This document shows positions 17,212 through 25,106 of a stretch of DNA of 64,000 bases, one piece after another; the stretch's first letter is position 1, and each line of letters opens with the position of its first letter. Location: assembly GCA_027317105.1 (NCBI GenBank), contig DAHVFH010000124.1:3736-67735 (forward strand), read 5' to 3'. This DNA is from Cytophagales bacterium. Lineage in GTDB: Bacteria; Bacteroidota; Bacteroidia; Cytophagales; Cyclobacteriaceae. The notes below the pieces were generated by a model, which saw only the letters and a program-made list of their open reading frames with translations, did not search any database and was not told where the DNA came from. The position numbers were made by a program, and so were the translations under genes.

Positions 17212-17961
17212 TCAGTAAACAGTCTGAATACAAATTTTCTCGCTTGTTAACCGCTCATGAATAAGTTTAGCGAACGCCACCGCCCGTTTACCATCCCCAT
17301 GCAAACAAATGGTGTCTGCCTTTACTTCAATATTCTTTCCCCCAAAAGCCTTCACCCTACCCTCGCTAACAAATCGGATTACTTGGGTGAGAGCGTCATC
17401 TTCATTTTCAATGAGTGCATGGGGCTGCGAGCGTGGGGTAAGTGAGCCGTCTTGCAGGTAGGTGCGATCGGCAAAAACTTCATTCGCTATTTTAAGCTTA
17501 AGCTTTTCGGCCTCATGGATCATCACGCTTTGTGAGAGTCCATAAAAGATCAAGGAGCTATCAAAATATTTTACAGCCTGGGCGATGCTGCTTGCCAAGA
17601 TCGCATCTTTTGCTGCCATATTGTACAAGGCTCCGTGTGGTTTTATATGATGCAATTTTGCCCCACGTTGATCTGCAATTTTTTTTAATAGCTGCAACTG
17701 ATCCGTGACCAAAGTGATTATTTGCCCGCTTTTCAAAATCATGTTGGTGCGTCCAAAATTTTCACGGTCATAGAATGAAGGGTGAGCACCAATGGCAACA
17801 TCATGTTCCAGGCACAGATCAATAGTTTCTTTCATCAAATCTTCATTGCCAGCATGATAGCCGCACGCTATGTTTGCAGAACTGATCCAGGGCATTAACT
17901 CCGCCTCATTGCCCATCCCCTCGGCCATATCGCAATTGATATCGATTTGCTGCCTCATCAT
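17212..17961 (-). CDS. pxpA: 5-oxoprolinase subunit A (LamB/YcsF family)
   Basis: Part of the three-subunit PxpABC enzyme that opens 5-oxoproline to glutamate using ATP. The signature IDINCDMAEGMGNE opens the protein, followed by ISSANIACGYHAGN and AIGAHPSFYDRENFGR. Near the end is TICLHGDGKRAV. At 249 residues it is the normal length. It overlaps pxpC by four bases (ATGA) and is followed almost immediately by the NRAMP-like gene. Confidence 0.95.
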   Translation of the reverse strand: MMRQQIDINCDMAEGMGNEAELMPWISSANIACGYHAGNEDLMKETIDLCLEHDVAIGAHPSFYDRENFGRTNMILKSGQIITLVTDQLQLLKKIADQRGAKLHHIKPHGALYNMAAKDAILASSIAQAVKYFDSSLIFYGLSQSVMIHEAEKLKLKIANEVFADRTYLQDGSLTPRSQPHALIENEDDALTQVIRFVSEGRVKAFGGKNIEVKADTICLHGDGKRAVAFAKLIHERLTSEKICIQTVY

Positions 17962-18941
17962 CTGGCAATGTATTTACTTAATTGATGAAAGCAACTGTGT
18001 TTTATCTGATTAATAAGTCCTTCCATCGAAAGCAAGAGGTCTTCTGCCTCCGCTAAAGAAATCATTTTGAAGTTAAGGCTATCGGATGAACCAAGTTGCG
18101 ACAGCTTCGGAAGATCCGACTTTATCACTGACCCAATTCGCGGATAACCTCCAGTAGTTTGGTGGTCGGCCATTAAAACAATAAGGTTGCCATTAGGTAA
18201 TAATTGAATGGTGCCAAAATCAACCGGTGAAGAAACCAATTCGATCGGTTGTCCCAAATGGAGTGTCTCCCCCTCCAACCGATAGCCCATCCGATTGCTT
18301 TGGGGAGTAACTGCTAACGCTTGAGTAGTAAACCTTTTTTTGAATTCGGGTGCAAGTAAATCTGTTTCCGCATTGGGTACACATCGAATTTCGCTCGCGG
18401 GAGAATAAATTTTATTCAGTTCATTTTTAGAAACACTCCATGGGAAACCCTTCTCATTCAAAACTCCCAACCCATTTTCATTAGTTTCTATTACATCCGT
18501 TTTTTGTAATGCTCTGCCTCTATGCCCGCCAGCTTCCACTTCTAAATGGGTGGTGGTGCTACCTAACCATTCCTGAGCCTTCCAACCACTTTGCACTGAA
18601 AGATAGCCGCGCCCTCCCGAAGATTTATTTTTAAATTTGACGACACTATTTTTTTCAACCCCAACAGGACGCCACAACGGAACGATAACATCATTGACTA
18701 ACACCTCGAAATTTTTTCCCGTAACACCTATAAGCAGGCTTTGCTTAAATTGAATTTCTGGTGCTGGAAAATTGAATTCTATCACAGCATGATCTTCTTG
18801 GTTGCCGACTAAATAGTTAGAAACCTTCATGGCAAATTGATCCATCGCCCCGCCTGGGCCAACGCCAATATTTCGATAGCCGTTTCGCTCGCCAGCTACC
18901 AATGTTGTTAACAAGCCGGGTTTACTAAATGCAATACTCAT
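17958..18941 (-). CDS. pxpC: 5-oxoprolinase subunit C (biotin-dependent carboxyltransferase-like, KipA family)
   Basis: The 327-residue protein opens with KPGLLTTLVAGERNGYRNIG and GPGGAMDQFA, the standard start of the AHS2/KipA domain. LSVQSGWKAQEWLGS, NRMGYRLEG and MADHQTTGGYPRIGSV are further family blocks. It should act with PxpA and PxpB in 5-oxoproline cleavage. It overlaps pxpB by 17 bases and pxpA by four. Confidence 0.93.
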   Translation of the reverse strand: MSIAFSKPGLLTTLVAGERNGYRNIGVGPGGAMDQFAMKVSNYLVGNQEDHAVIEFNFPAPEIQFKQSLLIGVTGKNFEVLVNDVIVPLWRPVGVEKNSVVKFKNKSSGGRGYLSVQSGWKAQEWLGSTTTHLEVEAGGHRGRALQKTDVIETNENGLGVLNEKGFPWSVSKNELNKIYSPASEIRCVPNAETDLLAPEFKKRFTTQALAVTPQSNRMGYRLEGETLHLGQPIELVSSPVDFGTIQLLPNGNLIVLMADHQTTGGYPRIGSVIKSDLPKLSQLGSSDSLNFKMISLAEAEDLLLSMEGLINQIKHSCFHQLSKYIAR

Positions 18942-19638
18942 TGAGATGAATAAATTCTTCCTTATCGATGGAATAAAACCTCACGTTGTCACCCGGTGCG
19001 AACAAACACGGATTTACTTTTGCTTTATCGAATACCTTTAAAGGCGTACGGCCGATTAGTTGCCATCCTCCCGGAGAAGCCTGCGGATAAATTCCAGTTT
19101 GGAAACCTGCGATACCTACACTCCCTACTGGTACGTAAGCGCGTGGTGAGCTTCTTCTTGGGGTTGCAATTCGCTCATCAAGTTTGCCCATGTAAGCAAA
19201 GCCAGGCATGAATCCAATCATAAACACCTGATATGCCCTAGAACCATGAATGGTAATCGTTTCTTCTTTTGTTTGCTTATGCAGATTGGATACAAAGCCC
19301 AAGTCTTCCCCGTCATACAAAACCGGGATTTCTATGTTGTTAGCTTTTAAATTGGAGTGCTGGCTTTCAGATTCCTCAAAATTCATCTCAATAAATTCTT
19401 TAACGAAATCAAAGGCAGTTTTGTATTCTGGATTCTTCAATCGCACCCGTTTTACGTCAAAAATGACAGCCAATGAGGAATAGGCCGGAACAGACTCAAT
19501 GAAGCCATAGAAAGGATTCTGGTTTACTAACTGTTTAAGAGCTATTATCTTTCTATTCGTAGCCTCATCTATCACATTGCCAAACGAAACCAATAAAGCT
19601 CTTTCGCTAAGTGATGTTATGGAATAAGATTTAGTCAT
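18925..19638 (-). CDS. pxpB: 5-oxoprolinase subunit B (KipI/AHS1 family)
   Basis: KipI-type protein recognised by ERALLVSFG near the start and the dense core MIGFMPGFAYMGKLDERIA, then TPRRSSPRAYVPVGSVGIAG and YPQASPGGWQLIGRTP. It is predicted to form the PxpBC complex that acts on the phosphorylated intermediate. ATG 19638 is preferred over a TTG eight codons upstream because the family starts close to this point. It is the first pxp gene of the run, just after the aldose epimerase gene. Confidence 0.92.
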   Translation of the reverse strand: MTKSYSITSLSERALLVSFGNVIDEATNRKIIALKQLVNQNPFYGFIESVPAYSSLAVIFDVKRVRLKNPEYKTAFDFVKEFIEMNFEESESQHSNLKANNIEIPVLYDGEDLGFVSNLHKQTKEETITIHGSRAYQVFMIGFMPGFAYMGKLDERIATPRRSSPRAYVPVGSVGIAGFQTGIYPQASPGGWQLIGRTPLKVFDKAKVNPCLFAPGDNVRFYSIDKEEFIHLNEYCI

Positions 19639-19658
19639 GCGAATACAGGAGATTTCCT

Positions 19659-20780
19659 TCAATTCTTCAGACCTTCAGTATAAAATCTATAAACCGTTTT
19701 TTGTCGATACGTCTCCCCCGGTTTTAAAACAGTTGAAGGAAAATTGGGGTGGTTCGGAGAATCCGGAAAATGCTGAGCCTCCAAACAAAAGGCAGAACGA
19801 AACAAATAAGGCTTGTTGCCTTTGCCAATATCTTTTCCATCCAAAAAATTACCAGAATAAAATTGCAATCCTGGCTCGGTTGTCCAGACCTCCATTATCC
19901 GTCCACTCAATGGTTCGGTCACTTTTGCCGCAAGTGATAATTCGTTCCCCTTTTTATTTAATACCCAATTGTGATCATAGCCTTTGCCGAATTTCAATTG
20001 ATCGTCTTGCTGATCGATTCGTTCACCAATCGTATGAGCCGACAAAAAATCAAAAGCCGTTCCCTTTACTTTTTTCAATTCTCCGGTAGGTATTAAGCCA
20101 GCGTTAACCGGAGTATATTCGTCTGCATACAAAATCAATTCGTGGTTAAGTATATCTCCATTGCCTGCGCCAGCCAAATTGAAAAAAGAATGGTGCGTCA
20201 AGTTGAGGATGGTTTCCTTATCCGTGGTGGCTTCATAGTCCAAAACAACTTCGTTTTTGTCGGTGAGTGAATACGTCACGGTTACATCAAGATTACCCGG
20301 ATAAGCTTCTTCTCCATTAACACAACGGTAGATCATTTTCAAAGAATTATTTTTCTGAACCGGTTCGATTTTCCAATAAACTTTATGAAACCCATTCGGC
20401 CCACCGTGCAAGGCATTCGCGCCATTATTTTTGGCGAGTTGGTATTCTTTGCCGTTTAAAGAAAATTTCCCTTTGCCAATCCGGTTGCCGTAACGGCCAA
20501 TCATTGCCCCAAAATAAAAATTACCATCCAGGTATTGATTCAGCGAGTCATAACCTAATACCACATCCTCCAGCTTTCCATTTTTATCGGGCACGAGCAA
20601 GGAGACAACACGTCCACCAAAGTTGGTCACTTCCATTTTTACTCCGTTGGAATTAGTGAGCATAAACGACTTCAATGAGTCAACCGGAGAAACAACAACA
20701 TGATCCATTTCGCTTTGATTTTTTTTGGAAGAACAGGAAAAAAGAAGGGTTATAAAAATAAATGAATAAGGACATTTCAT
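19659..20780 (-). CDS. Aldose 1-epimerase, lipoprotein
   Basis: Mutarotase that interconverts alpha and beta anomers of aldoses. The N-terminus carries a lipobox (ITLLFSCSS), so it is predicted to be a periplasmic or outer-membrane lipoprotein. Catalytic features are the histidine-containing LTHHSFFNLAG and the glutamate in CLEAQHFPDSPNHP. GRYGNRIGKGKFSLNGKEY and HGGPNGFHKVYW match the substrate-binding strands. It lies just upstream of the pxp operon on the same strand; a shared promoter is possible, but a functional link is not obvious. Confidence 0.92.
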   Translation of the reverse strand: MKCPYSFIFITLLFSCSSKKNQSEMDHVVVSPVDSLKSFMLTNSNGVKMEVTNFGGRVVSLLVPDKNGKLEDVVLGYDSLNQYLDGNFYFGAMIGRYGNRIGKGKFSLNGKEYQLAKNNGANALHGGPNGFHKVYWKIEPVQKNNSLKMIYRCVNGEEAYPGNLDVTVTYSLTDKNEVVLDYEATTDKETILNLTHHSFFNLAGAGNGDILNHELILYADEYTPVNAGLIPTGELKKVKGTAFDFLSAHTIGERIDQQDDQLKFGKGYDHNWVLNKKGNELSLAAKVTEPLSGRIMEVWTTEPGLQFYSGNFLDGKDIGKGNKPYLFRSAFCLEAQHFPDSPNHPNFPSTVLKPGETYRQKTVYRFYTEGLKN

Positions 20781-20849
20781 AATGCTAAAGTTAGAAAAAT
20801 CTTAAAGCGGAATGAAACGAATTTATTTATTCAGTTCTTAGACCTAACC

Positions 20850-21233
20850 TCATTCTTCATACAATTCTATTGGCAAATCATCAGGGTCAGCAATAAAAGT
20901 AAAAAGCTTATTGGTCATTTCATCTCTTCTGATTTCTTCGGCAATTACATTTTTTCTCTTTAAGGTCTCCACAGCTTTTTTGATGTCATCTACTTCAAAG
21001 GCAAGATGGCGCAAGCCTGTAGCTTCCGGTCGTGATGGTCGGTTTGGTGGGTTCGGAAATGAGAACAGCTCGATAAGATATTCCCCGTTCAGGGAAAGAT
21101 CCAACTTATAAGAATCGCGCTCATCTCTAAAGGTTTCTCGAATGATCTCAAAGCCTAATACCTCCGTGTAAAATCGCTTCGACTTCTCATAGTTGGAACA
21201 AATGATGGCGATGTGATGGACGCGTTTTAACAT
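20850..21233 (-). CDS. VOC-family glyoxalase-like metalloenzyme
   Basis: A single vicinal-oxygen-chelate protein of 127 residues. VHHIAIICSNYEKSKRFYTE contributes the first metal-binding histidine; YLIELFSFPNPPNRPSRPEA, then TGLRHLAFEVDDI and PIELYE contribute the rest (E, H, E). It is closest in form to the SMU1112c/YaeR-like group near lactoylglutathione lyase. The substrate is not known. Confidence 0.88.
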   Translation of the reverse strand: MLKRVHHIAIICSNYEKSKRFYTEVLGFEIIRETFRDERDSYKLDLSLNGEYLIELFSFPNPPNRPSRPEATGLRHLAFEVDDIKKAVETLKRKNVIAEEIRRDEMTNKLFTFIADPDDLPIELYEE

Positions 21234-21408
21234 TAGTTTACGTTAGCAAAGGGTCGTTCAAAAACTCAAGATGATAAAACCGAAAGATAAATAAATTATG
21301 GTGCACTCATGAAAGGCAAACGTCAAAAGAGGGATTGGCATTTTTTAAATGCTTTTCGTACCTTACCTAACCTTAGGTCCCTCTTTCACCCACCAAAACC
21401 AACCTATC

Positions 21409-21915
21409 ATGAAAAACAAAACGATGCTTTTCAAAACAACAAGTTTCCTTATTGCCAGTTGTTTCTTACTCATTTCAGCCACTTCCATTTCCAAGAAAGA
21501 CGAAAAACCACCTGCAAACAATATCATTGTAACGCTGAATGTCAATACGGGTCAAATTGCAAAACCGAATGTAAATCCCTACTGCAATTTTGGACAGCCT
21601 TCTAACATTACCAATGAAAACTACACCATTTCGGCAAATGTAGGCGATAACATTACTTGGCAAGGTGTTTCTTCGAGTGCACCCTCGACCGATATCGTCA
21701 ATATCACCTCCATCAATTACCAGGGAGGAACAAATGTCTTTGGGAAAAACGTGTTGAACGGAAACGGTGAAAACCCAGAAAAAGTTGTAGGTTTAGTAAC
21801 TACCAGCTCAACAGGGAAGCAAGATTGTAAATACACCATTAAATTCACGGTATTAAATAATGGTAAAAAAAGAAATGGCACATTTCAAATTGACCCAAGA
21901 ATTGCAGCACATTAA
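21409..21915 (+). CDS. Secreted protein of unknown function
   Basis: Starting at ATG 21409, the 168-residue protein has a signal peptide (TTSFLIASCFLLISATS). The mature part is Asn/Thr-rich with a pair of cysteines (NPYCNFGQP and KQDCKYTIKF), consistent with a small beta-sandwich with one disulfide. No family is recognised. The frame is open 20 codons further upstream, but that part has no signal-like character. A hairpin 64 bases after its stop may be its terminator. Confidence 0.65.
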   Translation: MKNKTMLFKTTSFLIASCFLLISATSISKKDEKPPANNIIVTLNVNTGQIAKPNVNPYCNFGQPSNITNENYTISANVGDNITWQGVSSSAPSTDIVNITSINYQGGTNVFGKNVLNGNGENPEKVVGLVTTSSTGKQDCKYTIKFTVLNNGKKRNGTFQIDPRIAAH

Positions 21916-21930
21916 TTATTCCGAAACATC

Positions 21931-23796
21931 GTGATTACTTGGCTAGCAAAAATCCTTACGCTCATAAATTATTTTAATAAAAAAGCCCCTCTTACACTGG
22001 GCTTTTTTTTTATTTTTTGTCTAACTGCTTATGGCCAAAATAGAAAACTTTCTGATAGTCTTGAGTCGGTTTATTTAACAGGGCATTATGATGAGAAGGA
22101 TAAATTAAAAATACTTAAAGCGCTTGCTATAGATTTTTCCAATTCCAACAAAGGGTTTGTTTATAGTGAGCAATTAATACAAACGGCTCAGGCTCTAGAT
22201 TCTTCTGATTATTTATTCCAGGGATATTTAGAAAAAGGAAATGTGCTCCGAATAAAAGGTGACCTTAGTGAGGCTTTGGCCAGTTATTTTCAAGCCGCCT
22301 CGATTGCAGCCAAAAATAATTACAAAGGAAAGCTTGGAACAATATCGATCGGTATTGGCGATATCTATGCCATTATGGGTAACACTGCAAATGGATTCAA
22401 ATATTACGGAAACGCAATCCGCATTTTAACGGAAGAGAGGGATTCCTTAAATGCTGCGGCTGCTCTTTTAAATGCTGGCCAATTGTACTTTGACATCGAA
22501 AAGTTGGATTCAGCTTTAATTTTTACCAGAAAAGCCGAAGCTGTATATAAAAATGTGAATTACACACTTGGGCTTGCCTACAGCTTGGGCAACCTGGGAA
22601 TGATTTATGCGAAGCAAAGAAAAGATTTTCAGGCTGAAGAAAACATGAATCAAGCCATTCTACTGATGGAAGACTTGCGCGAGTATTACCCAATTGCAGT
22701 TTACCTCAACGCCATCTCCGACATCTATCTTGAAAAATGGGATGTGACTACTGCCTTGAATTATGCGTTCAGAAGCCTTGTTCTTGCAAAACGATATGGG
22801 ATGAAAAAGGAAGTGGGTGATGCTTATGAAAAACTTTCAAAAATCTATGGTCGTGCGGGGAAGATAGAGGAATCCTTCAAGTATTATAAAGATTACATCA
22901 CCTATAAAGACAGCGTAAACAACATCACTGTAGTTCAGCAAATGGCAGATCTTCGCACCAATTTTGAGGTTTCTAAAAAGCAGATCGAAGTGGATTTGCT
23001 CAACCAACAGAAAAAGAATCAACAAATCATTGACATCGCTGTCATCATAGCACTCGTCTTAATTACGCTGTTGGCCTTCGGGTTATTCAGAAGATACCGC
23101 TTTGTGCGGCAGACCAACCGAATCATTGAAGAGGAAAGAAATCGTTCGGAAACATTACTCCTTAATATTCTTCCAAAAGAAACGGCTCTGGAACTAAAAC
23201 TTAATGGTAAGGTCTTAGCTAAAAAATTTGATTCGGCTACCGTTTTGTTTGCCGACTTCAAAGGGTTCACTCATTATGCCGAAAACCTCGCTCCGGAAAA
23301 ACTAGTTGAAACAGTTGATTATTATTTTTCAAGATTTGACAGCATCATTCAAAGGTATGGGCTTGAAAAAATAAAAACAATTGGCGATGCCTATATGTGC
23401 GCCAGTGGTTTGACCTTGACCGAACAAGATCACGGGCTAAATATGGTTATGGCCGCGTTTGAAATTATTGATTTTGTAGAAGAAACTAAAACAACGAAGG
23501 CGGTTGACTACTCTTTTGATGTGCGCATTGGTATAAGCACTGGGCCAGTTGTGGCCGGAGTAGTTGGCACCAAGAAATTTGCTTATGATATCTGGGGTGA
23601 TACGGTCAACATTGCTGCTCGAATGGAATCCAACTCTGAGCCAGGAAGAATCAATATCTCTGAAACCACCTACAAATTAATAAAAGACAGATTCGATTGC
23701 GAATACAGGGGTGAAATTGAAGCTAAAAACAAAGGAAGAATGAAAATGTATTTCGTCAATTCGAGGAAAGTGGAGGCATTAATTAGTCTTTCCTAG
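21931..23796 (+). CDS. TPR-containing class III adenylate cyclase
   Basis: Makes cAMP from ATP. A signal peptide (APLTLGFFFIFCLTAYGQ) precedes a periplasmic TPR region (about 75-330). A transmembrane helix (about 366-388) and a short coiled-coil linker lead to a cytoplasmic cyclase domain (about 430-610). The metal-binding aspartates are D442 (FADFKGF) and D486 (GDAYM). K482 and D553 (YDIWG) are the ATP-selecting pair. N560 and R564 (NIAARMES) fit the transition-state residues. It is therefore predicted to be active as an adenylate, not guanylate, cyclase. The start is GTG. A perfect terminator-like hairpin lies within its signal-peptide codons. Confidence 0.88.
   Translation: MITWLAKILTLINYFNKKAPLTLGFFFIFCLTAYGQNRKLSDSLESVYLTGHYDEKDKLKILKALAIDFSNSNKGFVYSEQLIQTAQALDSSDYLFQGYLEKGNVLRIKGDLSEALASYFQAASIAAKNNYKGKLGTISIGIGDIYAIMGNTANGFKYYGNAIRILTEERDSLNAAAALLNAGQLYFDIEKLDSALIFTRKAEAVYKNVNYTLGLAYSLGNLGMIYAKQRKDFQAEENMNQAILLMEDLREYYPIAVYLNAISDIYLEKWDVTTALNYAFRSLVLAKRYGMKKEVGDAYEKLSKIYGRAGKIEESFKYYKDYITYKDSVNNITVVQQMADLRTNFEVSKKQIEVDLLNQQKKNQQIIDIAVIIALVLITLLAFGLFRRYRFVRQTNRIIEEERNRSETLLLNILPKETALELKLNGKVLAKKFDSATVLFADFKGFTHYAENLAPEKLVETVDYYFSRFDSIIQRYGLEKIKTIGDAYMCASGLTLTEQDHGLNMVMAAFEIIDFVEETKTTKAVDYSFDVRIGISTGPVVAGVVGTKKFAYDIWGDTVNIAARMESNSEPGRINISETTYKLIKDRFDCEYRGEIEAKNKGRMKMYFVNSRKVEALISLS
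21979..22012 (+). terminator. Terminator-like hairpin inside the cyclase signal-peptide codons
   Basis: AAAAAAGCCC (21979-21988) and GGGCTTTTTT pair perfectly around a ten-base loop and are followed by more T, a textbook intrinsic terminator. It lies 64 bases after the preceding gene's stop and falls on codons for KKAP...LGFFF in the cyclase gene. It may end the upstream transcript, attenuate the cyclase, or be a by-product of the codons used. Confidence 0.55.
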
Positions 23797-23811
23797 CCGC
23801 AACGTATAACG

Positions 23812-24951
23812 CTACACAAAATCCGTAAACGCTTTCACAAAGCCTTTCATCTCGTCTTCGGTGCCAACGCTCACGCGGCACCATTCTTTTCCCTGATAAT
23901 CCCAAATCCGCATGAGATAGCCGCGCTCTTCCATTTTACTTAGAATGGTTTTGCCGTCTTTCATCGCTGGGAAGAACACGAAATTAGTGACTGATTTTCC
24001 GTAAGCCACTTTATGCTGATCCAGATAATCCGTCAGCACTTTGCGGGCTGTATTATTTTTGTTTCGCACCATTGCCATGAACGTTTCATCACCAAGGCTA
24101 GCCTTGGCAGCCGCGATAGCCGTTTGGCTAAATGGAAAATCACCTCCGTATTGAGAAACCTTTTTAATCAAATCTGGCTTCGCTACCATATAGCCTATAC
24201 GTAAACCTGCTAATCCATACACTTTAGAGAAAGTACGTGAAACCATCACGTTCATATCTTTCTTTACTAACTCCACCATGGAAGTTTGTTGTGCCGGCTC
24301 AAGCAGTTCCAGGTAGGCTTCATCCGAATATACGGGTACTTTTTTTGAAACGTCTTCACAGAAAGATCTTACTTTATTCCAATCCACTAGCGTGCCAGTC
24401 GGGTTGTTGGGATTGCAAATGAAAATCAGTTTGGTGTCACTTTTAATCGCGGAAGCCACCGCATCATAATCGTATTCCAGCTTAGTGTTCATGTCTACTT
24501 TATCCCAGGTAGCATTGAACACCTTCGCATAAGCCATCATCAAATCAAAAGTTGGATAGCCCGATAATATTCGGCCACCTTCAATACCAAAAGCAGTACC
24601 CGCCTGGCAAAGTAAATCGCTGGAACCCGCACCCACATGAATGTATTCCGGGGTGACCCCTTCTTTCTTCGCAAGGATCTCTTTTAAATCTTTGAGCGCA
24701 TTAAACGGATAACGGTTTGCCTCTGAAAGAATATTAATAACTGCCTGTTTTGCTTTCTCTGAAGGACCGTAAGGATTTTCGTTGGCATTCAGCCGCACTT
24801 TCCCGCTAAGGGTTTTCACAAAAAAGTTTTCTTCGGCCTGGCTCATCGGGGTGGCCATCAGCCGGTCAACCATGGAAGTGGAAAGCGCAAAACCAGCAGA
24901 TAGGGCTACCGTTGACTTGAACCAATCTCTGCGCGAAAGTTGAGTTTTCAT
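23812..24951 (-). CDS. Tat-exported PLP-dependent aminotransferase (HisC-like)
   Basis: A fold-type I aminotransferase resembling histidinol-phosphate aminotransferase: RLNANENPYGPSEKAKQA, then CNPNNPTGTLV, YSDEAYLELL and the PLP lysine in RTFSKVYGLAGLRIGY. The N-terminus from ATG 24951 is MKTQLSRRDWFKSTVALSAG, a Tat twin-arginine signal, so the enzyme is predicted to be exported folded with its cofactor. An upstream extension of the frame to 25050 has no signal character and is discounted. Export makes a role in cytoplasmic histidine synthesis unlikely. Confidence 0.88.
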   Translation of the reverse strand: MKTQLSRRDWFKSTVALSAGFALSTSMVDRLMATPMSQAEENFFVKTLSGKVRLNANENPYGPSEKAKQAVINILSEANRYPFNALKDLKEILAKKEGVTPEYIHVGAGSSDLLCQAGTAFGIEGGRILSGYPTFDLMMAYAKVFNATWDKVDMNTKLEYDYDAVASAIKSDTKLIFICNPNNPTGTLVDWNKVRSFCEDVSKKVPVYSDEAYLELLEPAQQTSMVELVKKDMNVMVSRTFSKVYGLAGLRIGYMVAKPDLIKKVSQYGGDFPFSQTAIAAAKASLGDETFMAMVRNKNNTARKVLTDYLDQHKVAYGKSVTNFVFFPAMKDGKTILSKMEERGYLMRIWDYQGKEWCRVSVGTEDEMKGFVKAFTDFV

Positions 24952-25106
24952 AAATAGGTTTTTTTGAGAAACCGAATGTACAGAAAAATCTAATTGAAAA
25001 GAAAGCTTTATTGGTAGGCTGTTGCACAAGGTTTTAAGCGGCAAAGGCAATTGTGAATCCTGTTAAGAATAACTTTCAACGCTTAATCGAGCTCCCTTGG
25101 GTCAAC

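Noticed and set aside
21979..22012. Reading the hairpin as proof that the cyclase starts further downstream
   Set aside because: The codons there form a convincing signal peptide ending AYGQ, so the gene must span the hairpin.
24952..25050. Upstream extension of the aminotransferase gene
   Set aside because: It would bury the Tat signal; the ATG at 24951 places the twin-arginine motif correctly.
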